From contig NZ_NIWT01000005.1 in the NCBI RefSeq assembly GCF_002236115.1, positions 310,001 through 374,000 on the forward strand: 64,000 bases of DNA, given 5' to 3'. This document shows positions 35,235-44,132 of this stretch, in pieces (position 1 is the stretch's first letter; every line of letters begins with the position of its first letter). The stretch comes from Pseudomonas jessenii (GTDB lineage Bacteria > Pseudomonadota > Gammaproteobacteria > Pseudomonadales > Pseudomonadaceae). The position numbers and the translations under genes were made by a program. The notes beneath the pieces are model-generated. The model made no database searches. It saw nothing but the letters and a program-made list of their open reading frames with translations, and was not told the origin of the DNA.

Positions 35235-36575
35235 TTACAACAGCGGGATCGAGTAGCTGACGATCAGGCGGTTTTCGTCCTGCGAACGCGTGCTCGGCAG
35301 GTCGGTGCGCCAGGTCGCGTTTTTCCACGCCAGGCCCAGGTTTTTCAGCGGACCTTCCTGAACGACGTAAGCCACGCTCAGATCGCGCTCCCACTCGGAA
35401 GCACCATTGGCCGCCTCGCCACCCTTGGCGTTAACGGTATCGATGTTGTCGCCGTGCAGGTAAACCAGACCCGCCGTCAGGCCAGGTACGCCGACCTTGG
35501 CGAAGTCATAGGAGTAGCGTGCTTGCCAGGTACGCTCGCCAGCACGGCCGAACTTCTGGATTTGCGCATCGGTGATGGTGTAGTTCGACGAACCGTCGCC
35601 CTGGTTCAGCCAAGGGAAATCGCTGCTGCCGTTGCTGACCTGATAACCGCCACCGAAGGTGTGACCGGCAACGGTGTACAGGAACAGGCCGCTGTACAGG
35701 TTGTTGTCGACCTTGCCTTTACCGTTTGGCGCGTTGTAGTTGCCAGTGGTGAAGTACAGCGGGTCGTGACCGTTGGCGCCATCATCAGAGCTGTTGAAAT
35801 AACGGAAATCCGACTTCAACACGCCAGGGCCGATTGCCCAGTTGTGCACCAGACCCAGGAAGTGTTGCTTGTAGAACTCTTCCAGATTGCCGTAGTAGTA
35901 CTGGGCCGTCAGGTCCTTGGTGATCTTGTAGTCGCCACCGGCATAGATGAACTTGTTGCTGTCGCGGAATTTGGTGCCGCGAGTGTTCGCGCCCGAAATC
36001 GACATCTGCTCATTGTTGCTGGAGTTACGGCCTTTAACGGCTTCGATCTGGCCACCAACCAGGGTCAGATCCTTGATGTCGCCGGACGTGATCTGGCCAC
36101 CCTGCCAGGTTTGCGGCAGCAGACGACCATCGTTGGTCACGATCACCGGGTTTTTCGGCTGCAGGGTGCCCAGCTTCAATTCGGTCTGGGAAACCTTGGC
36201 TTTGGCCGTCAGGCCCAGGCTGGAGAAATCATCAACTGCCTCGCCGTTGGATTTGCTCGGGAAAACCGTGCCGCCGTAAGAGGTCGCCGTGGCGCCGTTG
36301 GTACCGCCGCCCGAATCCAGTTTCACGCCCAACAGGCCGATTGCATCGATGCCGAAGCCGACGGTGCCCTGGGTGTAACCGGAGATGAAACGCAGATCGA
36401 AGCCTTGGCCCCACTCTTCGTTTTTGTTGGCACCGGCTCCGTCACGGTAGTCGGTGTTGATGTAGAAGTTACGCAGCCCCAATGTTGCCTTGCTGTCTTC
36501 GATAAAACCCGCGGCGCTTGCCTGCTGGGTCAAAACCCCGACGGCCACAGCCATGGCCAAGGTGGACTTGTTCAT
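35235..36575 (-). CDS. OprD-family outer-membrane porin, copy 1
   Basis: A 446-residue, 18-strand-type porin with a signal peptide (MNKSTLAMAVAVGVLTQQAS, then AAGFIEDS). Typical OprD marks are RNFYINTDYRDG, GFGIDAIGLLGVKLD and the C-terminal strand ending RLIVSYSIPLL with few aromatic residues. OprD channels import small solutes. Its place between ssu/lsfA and tauA suggests sulfur-compound uptake, but the substrate is not known. The adjacent porin is a paralogue. Confidence 0.9.
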   Translation of the reverse strand: MNKSTLAMAVAVGVLTQQASAAGFIEDSKATLGLRNFYINTDYRDGAGANKNEEWGQGFDLRFISGYTQGTVGFGIDAIGLLGVKLDSGGGTNGATATSYGGTVFPSKSNGEAVDDFSSLGLTAKAKVSQTELKLGTLQPKNPVIVTNDGRLLPQTWQGGQITSGDIKDLTLVGGQIEAVKGRNSSNNEQMSISGANTRGTKFRDSNKFIYAGGDYKITKDLTAQYYYGNLEEFYKQHFLGLVHNWAIGPGVLKSDFRYFNSSDDGANGHDPLYFTTGNYNAPNGKGKVDNNLYSGLFLYTVAGHTFGGGYQVSNGSSDFPWLNQGDGSSNYTITDAQIQKFGRAGERTWQARYSYDFAKVGVPGLTAGLVYLHGDNIDTVNAKGGEAANGASEWERDLSVAYVVQEGPLKNLGLAWKNATWRTDLPSTRSQDENRLIVSYSIPLL

Positions 36576-36944
36576 GTTTCGCTCCTCTCGTTTCTAGTTC
36601 TGATGTTCCTGGTCCCGAATCGATTGCCCGGGATCCTGAATGCATAAATTCGCGGCAAACCGTCTAGGCCGGTCATTTGGCGGGCCGCAGGATACATGGC
36701 CTTAAAGCCAAAAAGAATTTTTTGATTTTTTTTAATATCACTTAGGAATATGACTTCCCACGACAGATCCGAGGTATCGGCGGCAAGGCCGATTCCTGCA
36801 CCTGAACTATTGTCGAGGGACGAAATCGCCAAATCCGGGCTCAGGGATGAGTGCCGGACAGGCGCACTTTAAGCGGGATATTTAAAAACTAAAAAGAATA
36901 ATAAATAATCAGTAAAGATCTTTATGGAATATAAAAAAACAGGC
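36576..36944. promoter_or_regulatory. Promoter region between the two porins
   Basis: An AT-rich gap with AAAAAGAATT (36710-36719), TTAGGAAT (36742-36749) and AAAAAGAATA (36891-36900). TTAGGAAT is also the core of the 17-bp inverted repeat upstream of tauA. No open frame here looks real. It likely holds the promoter and sulfur-responsive site of porin copy 1. Confidence 0.5.
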
Positions 36945-36970
36945 AAAAAAAACCTCGCCAGCAGGCGAGG
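36945..36970 (-). terminator. Terminator after the second porin
   Basis: A 7-bp stem (CCTCGCC/GGCGAGG) with an AGCA loop, followed on the minus strand by eight T (A-tract 36945-36952). It starts 17 bases after the porin stop. Confidence 0.93.
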
Positions 36971-36987
36971 CTTTTTTACAAGGCTTG

Positions 36988-38319
36988 TTACAGGAAGCTG
37001 TAGGTGTAGTTGAAGATCAGACGAGTCTGGTCAACATCAGGGTTGTTGGAGACTTCACTGCCGCGGTAGACACCATTACGCAGCGTTACGCCGAAGCCTT
37101 TGAGAGCGCCCTGCTGGATGGTGTAGTCGATCCGCATGTCGCGTTCCCACTCGGAGCCATCAGGGCCGCTGCCGTTGGTAGCCTTGATGTTGTCGCCATG
37201 CAGGTAGGCGATCGAAGTTTTCAGGCCCGGCACGCCCAGTCCGGCGAAGTCATAGGAGTACTGACCGAAGGTGGTGTTTTCACCGGCACGAACAAATCCG
37301 TTGATCATGGAGTCGGTGAACAGGTAGAAGCTGGCGCCGCCGTTGCCTTCCGGACGGCCATTGCCATCAACCACGTTGCCCTGGTTCAGGTAGACAAAAC
37401 CACCGTCATCGCTGACGCGCTGATGACCGAGCAGGAAGGCGTTGCCACCCAGGGTGTAGGTGAACATGGCGCTCCAGGTCTTGTTATCGACCTCGCCCGG
37501 GTTCCTGGCGAAACCGTTGTTGTTGTTGAAACGGAAACCCGGATCACCGTTCTTGCCGTCGGAGCTGCTGTCGAAGTAGCGAATATCAGTCTTGAAGGAC
37601 TGTTTGGCGTCGATCGGAAACACGTGGATCAAGCCCAGGAAGTCCTGCTTGTAGTAGTCCTTCAGATTCGAGTGGTAGTACTGCAGGGTCAGGTCCTTGG
37701 TGACCTTCCAGTCAGCACCACCGTAGTAGAACTTGTTGCTGTCCTCTGTGCCGCCAGCCACGGCCAGGCCGGTGGAGTTCGAAGAGGCGCGACCCGCCGA
37801 ATGCTCCAACTGACCTGCGTTGAAGGTCACGTTGTCGATTTCTTTCGAAGTGATGGTGCCACCGTCAAAGGTCTGTGGCAGCAGACGGCTGTCGTTCGCG
37901 ACCAGGATCGGCAAGTTGGGTGCCAGGGCGCCACCCAAGTGGGCTTCGGTCTTCGAGAAGCGCGCCTTGACGTTAGCGGCTGCACGGCTCCATTCGGACA
38001 CGGCCGAACCATCGCTGTCGCTTGGGAAGAAGGTGTTGTTGTCCGGGTGGTGACCCTTGCCGCCGTCCAGGTGGATACCCAGCAATGCCTGGGCGTCGAT
38101 ACCGAAACCGACAGTGCCTTGGGTGAAACCGGACAGATAATCGAATTTCAGGCCTTCTGCGGACTCTTTCTGATCCGCACCGCCTTCACGGTTATCGTTG
38201 TTGTAATACATGGTCCGGGAACTGATGGACGCCTTGCTGTCTTCCAGGAAACCTGCGGCGCCTGCCTGCTGCGCCAAAACCCCTACGGCCACGGCCAAAG
38301 CCAAGGTGGACTTGTTCAT
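36988..38319 (-). CDS. OprD-family outer-membrane porin, copy 2
   Basis: A 443-residue porin with signal peptide MNKSTLALAVAVGVLAQQAG (then AAGFLEDS), almost identical to that of copy 1. Strands include RTMYYNNDNREG and VGFGIDAQALLGIHLDGGKG. The C-terminus RLIFNYTYSFL ends with the aromatic expected for BAM recognition. It is divergent from tauA with paired inverted repeats between them, which suggests co-regulation under sulfur limitation. Confidence 0.9.
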   Translation of the reverse strand: MNKSTLALAVAVGVLAQQAGAAGFLEDSKASISSRTMYYNNDNREGGADQKESAEGLKFDYLSGFTQGTVGFGIDAQALLGIHLDGGKGHHPDNNTFFPSDSDGSAVSEWSRAAANVKARFSKTEAHLGGALAPNLPILVANDSRLLPQTFDGGTITSKEIDNVTFNAGQLEHSAGRASSNSTGLAVAGGTEDSNKFYYGGADWKVTKDLTLQYYHSNLKDYYKQDFLGLIHVFPIDAKQSFKTDIRYFDSSSDGKNGDPGFRFNNNNGFARNPGEVDNKTWSAMFTYTLGGNAFLLGHQRVSDDGGFVYLNQGNVVDGNGRPEGNGGASFYLFTDSMINGFVRAGENTTFGQYSYDFAGLGVPGLKTSIAYLHGDNIKATNGSGPDGSEWERDMRIDYTIQQGALKGFGVTLRNGVYRGSEVSNNPDVDQTRLIFNYTYSFL

Positions 38320-38501
38320 TGTGTAGCTCCTCTCGATTCTAGTTCTTGTATTCCTGGTCTCGAGTCGTCGCCCGAAATCCTAAGATGCGCGATTAGCGCC
38401 AGACCGTGACCCACAAGTCAATCGTAACCATGTGTGTCTACGACCTTTGTCTAACCCCCGATTTTTTGGTCCCTGCCGGGTCATGAATTCGTCATGAACC
38501 T

Positions 38502-38525
38502 GAAAAGAATTACCCGATTCTTTTC
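38502..38525. promoter_or_regulatory. 9-bp inverted repeat in the oprD/tauA divergent promoter
   Basis: GAAAAGAAT and ATTCTTTTC are separated by TACCCG, a form typical of dimeric regulator sites. The AAAAGAAT half also appears upstream of lsfA and porin copy 1. It abuts the larger inverted repeat at 38527-38611. Confidence 0.6.
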
Positions 38526-38526
38526 T

Positions 38527-38611
38527 AATACCGTTTAGGAATTTAGCGCTCAATTTTCAGCCCCCCCCAGAACAAAGGGTTCGGCTCATAAGCTAATTCC
38601 TAAACGGTATT
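38527..38611. promoter_or_regulatory. 17-bp perfect inverted repeat upstream of tauA
   Basis: Arms AATACCGTTTAGGAATT (38527-38543) and AATTCCTAAACGGTATT (38595-38611) are perfect complements 51 bases apart. Both carry the TTAGGAAT core that also occurs at 36742. The right arm lies 72 bases before the tauA ATG. A pair of operator half-sites or a looping site is likelier than a terminator, since it is in a divergent promoter and has no T-run. Confidence 0.65.
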
Positions 38612-38682
38612 TATTTTTGCTTTTTTAGATCGATTAGTTTCTGACGCAATCCGGAAACAAATCCTTACCGAAAGGCAGCCCC

Positions 38683-39672
38683 ATGACGATCAAGCGCGCA
38701 CTATCCAGACCAATTGTTACAGTTTGTGTATCTCTCGCATTTTCTTTCACCGCCCAGGCGGCGAACCTCACCGTCGGCTATCAAACCGGAATCGACCCCA
38801 GCAAAGTCCCCCAGGCCGATGGCCTTTATGAAAAAACCATCGGCCAGCCCATCGACTGGCGACGCTTCAACAGCGGCCCGGAAGTGGTCACGGCGATTGC
38901 CTCCGGCGATGTACAAATCGGCAATCTCGGCTCCAGTCCGCTGGCCGCTGCCGCTTCGCGCAACCTGCCGATTGTCGCGTTCATCGTCTCGGCCCAGATC
39001 AATGCCGCCGAAGCGCTTGTGGTGCGCAATGGCAGCGGCATCGAAAAACCACAAGATCTGATCGGAAAGACCATCGCCACGCCTTTCGTTTCAACCTCCC
39101 ACTACAGCCTGCTCGGTGCGTTGAAGCACTGGGGCCTGGACAGTTCGAAAGTCAAAGTGGTGAACCTGCAGCCGGCGGAAATCGCGGCAGCCTGGAAGCG
39201 GGGAGATATTGATGGCGCGTTTGTCTGGTCGCCCGCCCTGGGGGAAATCCGCAAGAGTGGCAAGACCCTGACCGACGCTGCACAGGTAGGCCAATGGGGA
39301 GCACCCACCTTCGAGGTCTGGGTGGCACGCAAGGATTACGCCGAGAAGCACCCGGAGGTGGTGGCCAGATTCGCCAAGGTCACCCTCGACGCCTTTGCTG
39401 ATTACGCGGCGCATAAAGCCAGCTGGACTGCCGACTCGGTACCGGTGCAGAAAATCGCCAAACTGACCGGTGCCAATGCCGCCGATGTGCCGGAGTTACT
39501 GGCCGGTTCCGCATTCCCGGATGCCAAGGCGCAACAGAGCGCCGCGCTGCTGGACGGCGGCACGGCCAAGGCCATTGGCGAGACGGCGAAATTCTTGAAG
39601 GAACAAGGGAAGGTGGAGACGGTGCTGCCGGATTACTCGCCGTATGTCAGCGCGAAGTTTGTCGCCGAGTAA
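38683..39672 (+). CDS. tauA: Taurine ABC transporter substrate-binding protein (solitary)
   Basis: A 329-residue periplasmic protein of the TauA type. The signal peptide is cleaved near FTAQA|ANL. Marks are LTVGYQTGIDPSKVPQADG, DWRRFNSGPEVVTAIASGDV, ATPFVSTSHYSLLGAL and GAFVWSPALGEI. The usual tauBCD genes do not follow; a REPIN and the oppositely oriented argA do. It may use a transporter encoded elsewhere, or the ssu permease. AT-rich upstream inverted repeats suggest sulfur-starvation control. Confidence 0.91.
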   Translation: MTIKRALSRPIVTVCVSLAFSFTAQAANLTVGYQTGIDPSKVPQADGLYEKTIGQPIDWRRFNSGPEVVTAIASGDVQIGNLGSSPLAAAASRNLPIVAFIVSAQINAAEALVVRNGSGIEKPQDLIGKTIATPFVSTSHYSLLGALKHWGLDSSKVKVVNLQPAEIAAAWKRGDIDGAFVWSPALGEIRKSGKTLTDAAQVGQWGAPTFEVWVARKDYAEKHPEVVARFAKVTLDAFADYAAHKASWTADSVPVQKIAKLTGANAADVPELLAGSAFPDAKAQQSAALLDGGTAKAIGETAKFLKEQGKVETVLPDYSPYVSAKFVAE

Positions 39673-39685
39673 CATCACCGACCTC

Positions 39686-39785
39686 TGTAGGAGCGAGCCT
39701 GCTCGCGAAAAACCCAAGGACGCCACTGGGCATCTGGTTTACGCGTTATCATTCACGATTTTCGCGAGCGAGCTCGCTCCTACAG
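39686..39785. repeat. REPIN, TAGG family (convergent gap)
   Basis: Inverted pair of TGTAGGAGCGAGC-type repeats with the GCGTTATCATTCACGA spacer block shared with the copy at 1296. It lies between convergent tauA and argA. Confidence 0.92.
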
Positions 39786-39799
39786 GGACCGTATCCTGA

Positions 39800-41098
39800 T
39801 CAAAGGGCTTTTTCGAAGATCTTCGAATTACGCTGATAGTTGTACAGCGACGCCCGCGCCGACGGCAGACGATCAACGCTGCTCGGCACAAAACCACGCT
39901 CGCGGAACCAGTGAGCGGTGCGGGTAGTAAGGACGAATAATGTCTTCAAACCCTGAGCCCGGGCGCGGGTCTCGATGCGCTCCAGCAATTCATCACCGCG
40001 ACCGCCATGGCGATACTCCGGATTCACCGCCAGGCACGCCAGTTCACCGGCATCCGAATCGGCAATCTGATACAGCGCCGCACAGGCGATGATCATGCCT
40101 TCGCGCTCGACCACGCTGAACTGTTCGATTTCGCGCTCCAGCACCTCGCGGGAACGGCGCACCAGGATGCCCTGCTCTTCCAGCGGGCTGATCAAATCCA
40201 GCAAACCACCGACGTCTTCAATGGCCGCTTCGCGTACGACTTCGAACTGCTCCTGGGCCACCAGCGTACCGCCACCGTCGCGGGTGAACAGCTCGGTCAG
40301 CAGTGCACCGTCTTCGGCATAACTGACGATATGGCTGCGGGCCACGCCGCCACGGCAAGCTTCGGCCGCTGCATCGAGCAATTCTGCCTGGTAGTTACTG
40401 CCCAACCGTTGCAGATGCGCCGGCACCTGCTGCGGACGCAGTTCACGCACCAGGCGCCCGTGTTCGTCGATCAGGCCCAGGTCGGCGCCGAACAGCAGCA
40501 GCTTGTCCGCGCCCAGGTCGATGGCTGCGCGGGTGGCGACGTCTTCGCAGGCCAGGTTGAAAATCTCCCCGGTCGGCGAATAGCCCAGCGGCGACAACAG
40601 CACGATGGAGCGCTCGTCCAGCAGACGGTTGATGCCCTTGCGGTCGACCCGACGCACTTCGCCGGTGTGGTGATAGTCGACGCCTTCAAGCACGCCGATC
40701 GGCCGTGCCGTCACCAGGTTGCCGCTGGCCACCCGCAGGCGCGAACCCTGCATCGGCGACGAAGCCATGTCCATCGACAGGCGAGCCTCAATGGCAATGC
40801 GCAACTGGCCAACCGCGTCGATCACGCACTCCAGGGTCGCGGCATCGGTGATGCGCATGCCGTGGTGGTAATGCGGGGTCAGGCCACGGGCCGCGAGGCG
40901 CGCTTCGATTTGCGGGCGGGAACCGTGAACCAGCACCAGACGCACGCCCAGGCTGTGCAACAGCACCAGGTCGTGGACGATATTGCCGAAATTCGGGTGT
41001 TCAACGCCGTCGCCGGGCAGCATGACGACAAAGGTGCAATCGCGGTGGGCGTTGATGTAAGGCGAAGCGTGACGAAGCCAATTGACGTATTCGGGCAT
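39800..41098 (-). CDS. argA: N-acetylglutamate synthase
   Basis: First step of arginine synthesis. The 432-residue protein has an N-terminal amino-acid-kinase-like domain (about 1-285; LVLVHGSRPQIEARLAARG) and a C-terminal GNAT acetyltransferase domain (about 290-432; AVNPEYRHGGRGDELLERIE as the acetyl-CoA loop). Arginine feedback inhibition through the kinase-like domain is known for the family. It is 150 bases from the start of the argE region, with a REPIN between. Confidence 0.96.
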   Translation of the reverse strand: MPEYVNWLRHASPYINAHRDCTFVVMLPGDGVEHPNFGNIVHDLVLLHSLGVRLVLVHGSRPQIEARLAARGLTPHYHHGMRITDAATLECVIDAVGQLRIAIEARLSMDMASSPMQGSRLRVASGNLVTARPIGVLEGVDYHHTGEVRRVDRKGINRLLDERSIVLLSPLGYSPTGEIFNLACEDVATRAAIDLGADKLLLFGADLGLIDEHGRLVRELRPQQVPAHLQRLGSNYQAELLDAAAEACRGGVARSHIVSYAEDGALLTELFTRDGGGTLVAQEQFEVVREAAIEDVGGLLDLISPLEEQGILVRRSREVLEREIEQFSVVEREGMIIACAALYQIADSDAGELACLAVNPEYRHGGRGDELLERIETRARAQGLKTLFVLTTRTAHWFRERGFVPSSVDRLPSARASLYNYQRNSKIFEKAL

Positions 41099-41248
41099 GA
41101 ACCTGGGCCTGTAATAAATAGCAGCCGAAAAAAGGGCGAAACTGAAAACGCACAGCGGGCTGATGGTTATCGTCGGAACAGGCTTGGCGACACGCGCGCT
41201 CTCCTCATGAATACGGGTTGGGACATCGGCAATTTAACTGCAAAACCC

Positions 41249-41348
41249 TGTAGGAGCGAGCTTGCTCGCGATGGATATGAGGGCACCGAGCTCATCCAGG
41301 CAGCCCTCGTCATCGTTAACGTCCATCGCGAGCAGGCTCGCTCCTACA
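41249..41348. repeat. REPIN, TAGG family, overlapping the argE stop
   Basis: Inverted pair of TGTAGGAGCGAGCTTGCTCG repeats. Its outer edge supplies the TAG stop codon of argE (41344-41346). The spacer is close to that of the REPIN at 16710. Confidence 0.92.
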
Positions 41349-42492
41349 CGGGAGTCAGGCAATAGTGTTCGATCAGTTGCCTTAATAGATGCACCGTAGG
41401 CTGCAAACGTGACATTTCGAGGTATTCCCCCGGCTGATGGGCGCAGGCGATATCACCCGGGCCAAGCACCAGCGTTTCACAGCCAAGACGCTGAAGATAA
41501 GGTGCTTCGGTGCCGAACGCCACTGCTTCGGCGCTGTGGCCGGTGAGCTTTTCGGCAATGCGCACCAACTCTGCGTCCTCGGCCTGTTCGAACGGTGGCA
41601 CTTCGGGGAACAACGGCGCGTAATCGATCTTGACCTGATGCCGCTCGGCAACCGGCTTGAGCTTCTGCAGGATCTCGGCGCGCAGGACCTTGGGGTCCAT
41701 GCCGGGCAGCGGCCGCAAATCGAATTCCAGCGAACACTGGCCGCAGATGCGGTTGGGGTTGTCGCCGCCATGGATGCAGCCGAAATTCATCGTTGGCGTC
41801 GGCACGCCAAACTGTGGATTGCGGAATTCGCGCTGCCATAACAAGCGCAAGCCACGCAGTTCACCGATGGCATCGTGCATGGCTTCCAGGGCACTGTGGC
41901 CCAGGCGCGGGTCGGAGGAATGACCGCTCTGGCCGAGGATGTCGATGCGCTCCATCATGATGCCCTTGTGCATGCGGATCGGCTTGAGCCCTGTCGGCTC
42001 GCCGATCACCGCCGCCCGCCCCAGCGGTCGCCCCGCTTCGGCCAGTGCGCGGGCACCGGACATCGAACTTTCTTCATCGCAAGTGGCGAGAATCAGCAAC
42101 GGCTGTTTGAACGGCTGATCGAGCAGCGGTATGACCGCCTCGATGGCCAGGGCGAAAAAGCCCTTCATGTCGCAACTGCCCAGGCCGACCCAACGACCGT
42201 CGACTTCAGTGAGCTTCAGCGGGTCGGTTTGCCACAGCGCACCGTCGAACGGCACGGTGTCGCTGTGCCCGGCCAGTACCAGGCCGCCGGGGCCGGAGCC
42301 GAAACTGGCCAGCAAGTTGAACTTGCCGGGGCTGACTTGCTGGATATCGCAGGTAAAACCCAGCTCACCGAGCCATGTCGCCAGCAGATCGATGACCGGG
42401 CGGTTGGTTTGATCGAGACTGGGTTGGGTGCAACTGACGGACGGTGCAGCGATCAACGCAGCGAATTGTTCTTTCATCGACGGCAATGGCAT
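41344..42492 (-). CDS. argE: Acetylornithine deacetylase
   Basis: An M20-family zinc peptidase-like enzyme removing acetate from N-acetylornithine, 382 residues. Zn ligands and catalytic residues are visible in LAGHSDTVPFDG, ATCDEESSMSGAR, AAVIGEPTGLKP and ACAHQPGEYLEM. The start is MPLPSMKEQF; MKEQF at 42477 is an alternative. The stop codon lies within a REPIN. It is divergent from the CYTH-CHAD gene with about 157 bases between starts. Confidence 0.94.
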   Translation of the reverse strand: MPLPSMKEQFAALIAAPSVSCTQPSLDQTNRPVIDLLATWLGELGFTCDIQQVSPGKFNLLASFGSGPGGLVLAGHSDTVPFDGALWQTDPLKLTEVDGRWVGLGSCDMKGFFALAIEAVIPLLDQPFKQPLLILATCDEESSMSGARALAEAGRPLGRAAVIGEPTGLKPIRMHKGIMMERIDILGQSGHSSDPRLGHSALEAMHDAIGELRGLRLLWQREFRNPQFGVPTPTMNFGCIHGGDNPNRICGQCSLEFDLRPLPGMDPKVLRAEILQKLKPVAERHQVKIDYAPLFPEVPPFEQAEDAELVRIAEKLTGHSAEAVAFGTEAPYLQRLGCETLVLGPGDIACAHQPGEYLEMSRLQPTVHLLRQLIEHYCLTPV

Positions 42493-42649
42493 CGCTGACT
42501 CCCGGCACCTGAATTGAAGTCCATCATAGAACCAACCGATGACAGGAATAAACCGTCTCGGCGCGTACTAACCTTGAGTCCTGTACACTGCACGACCTTG
42601 GCAGCCACACATTCCCCCGGCTGCGCTCCCGATCCTGGATTTTCCGGCC

Positions 42650-44017
42650 ATGCAGAAAGAAACCGAAATCAAACTCCGCGTCAGCCGCGAAACCCTCGCC
42701 GCACTGCGCGAGCACCCGTTACTGAAAAAACGCAACAAAAGTGGCTGGGAACGCCGTGAGTTGATGAATCAGTACTTCGACACGCCCGAGCGTGACCTGG
42801 CGCAGGCCAAAGTCGCCCTGCGCCTGCGCAAGGATGGCGAAGAAGTGATTCAGACCCTCAAGACCCGCGGCCAGAGCGTCGCCGGTCTGTCCGTTCGTAA
42901 CGAATACGACTGGAACCTGCCCAAGGCCAAGCTCGACCTGAAGAAACTCGACGGCGAATGTTGGCCCGAGGAACTGGCCGAACTGGACAAGAAGACCCTG
43001 AAGCCAATCTTCACCACCGACTTCGTCCGCGAACGCGCGGAAATCGCCTGGGGTCGCGGCAAGACCAAAGTGGTTATCGAAGCCGCGCTGGACCTGGGTC
43101 ACGTCGTGGTCGGCAAGCAGAAAGAAGAAATCTGCGAGCTGGAACTGGAACTGCGCGAAGGCGAACCGGCAGCCCTGCTGGAACTGGCCGCCGAGCTGGC
43201 CGAGAAACTGGCCCTGATGCCATGCGATATCAGCAAGGCCGAGCGCGGTTATCGCCTGTACGACGCCCACAGCTATTCGTTGAGCCTGCCGGCACCGCAG
43301 ATCACCGCTGAAACGCCGCTGGACGACGCGTTCGCCGCGCTGAGCTGGCATTTGCTGGGCAGCAGCCAGCGTCTGGCCGAGCAGTATCGCTTCAACGGTC
43401 ACTGGCGCCTGTTGCAGGACTGGGTCGAGTGCCTCGCGGAAATGCGCGCGCTGATCAGCAGCCTGGGCCAGGCCGCTCCGCGTCAGTCGACCCACGATCT
43501 GCGTATCGCCCTCGATGCCTTGCTGGAAGACTGGCGCCCGCTGGTCCAGGCCGGCCTGGACGATGAAGACGTGCGCAAAGCCGCGCCCGAGCAGTTCCTC
43601 GAAGAACTCGAAGACCCGCGTTGGGGCCTGTTCTCCCTGACCACCTCGCGCTGGCTGCTGGCCCGCACCTGGGCCGCCGACCGCAACACCCGTGGCAATC
43701 GCCAGGGCGCTGCGCAACTGGGCAGCTGGTTGCCGCGCCTGCTGGGCGAAGAAGCCACTTCGTTGCAACTGCAACGTTACCAGCAACAACCGGAAGACCT
43801 GGCCGAGCAACTGCCGCGCATCGAACGCATCCAGGTCTGGCTGCACCATGCGCGCAACGTGCTGGAGATCCCGGAAATGGATCGCCTGTACGGCGAGTTG
43901 AACAAGCTGGCGCAACTGGCCAACGAGTCGATCACCGACGAAGTCCTGGATGCACGTAAGCAGCAGGCGATTGCGGTGTATCAGAACCGCGCCTGGAAAA
44001 TGTTGCTGCGCCTGTAA
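42650..44017 (+). CDS. Inorganic triphosphatase, CYTH plus CHAD domains
   Basis: A 455-residue protein. The N-terminal CYTH tunnel domain (about 1-205) starts with the ExExK signature ETEIK (residues 4-8), which binds triphosphate and metal. The C-terminal helical CHAD domain (about 220-455) has conserved histidines such as STHDLRIALDAL and LHHARN and is thought to bind polyphosphate. Related to E. coli YgiF. A perfect class C inverted repeat follows the gene. Confidence 0.92.
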   Translation: MQKETEIKLRVSRETLAALREHPLLKKRNKSGWERRELMNQYFDTPERDLAQAKVALRLRKDGEEVIQTLKTRGQSVAGLSVRNEYDWNLPKAKLDLKKLDGECWPEELAELDKKTLKPIFTTDFVRERAEIAWGRGKTKVVIEAALDLGHVVVGKQKEEICELELELREGEPAALLELAAELAEKLALMPCDISKAERGYRLYDAHSYSLSLPAPQITAETPLDDAFAALSWHLLGSSQRLAEQYRFNGHWRLLQDWVECLAEMRALISSLGQAAPRQSTHDLRIALDALLEDWRPLVQAGLDDEDVRKAAPEQFLEELEDPRWGLFSLTTSRWLLARTWAADRNTRGNRQGAAQLGSWLPRLLGEEATSLQLQRYQQQPEDLAEQLPRIERIQVWLHHARNVLEIPEMDRLYGELNKLAQLANESITDEVLDARKQQAIAVYQNRAWKMLLRL

Positions 44018-44020
44018 TAC

Positions 44021-44118
44021 CTTTGTGGCGAGGGGGCTTGCCCCCGTTGGACTGCGCAGCAGGCCCATTTTTGGGGTCGCTGCGCAACCCAACGGGGGCA
44101 AGCCCCCTCGCCACAAAG
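44021..44118. repeat. Class C REP-type element, 30-bp perfect inverted repeat
   Basis: The arms at 44021-44050 and 44089-44118 are perfect 30-base complements (each includes TGTGGCGAGGGGGCTTGCCC or its complement) around a 38-base spacer. It lies between the convergent CYTH-CHAD and Lrp genes. The diverged relative is at 28268-28418. Confidence 0.93.
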
Positions 44119-44132
44119 TCCCTCAAACATCA

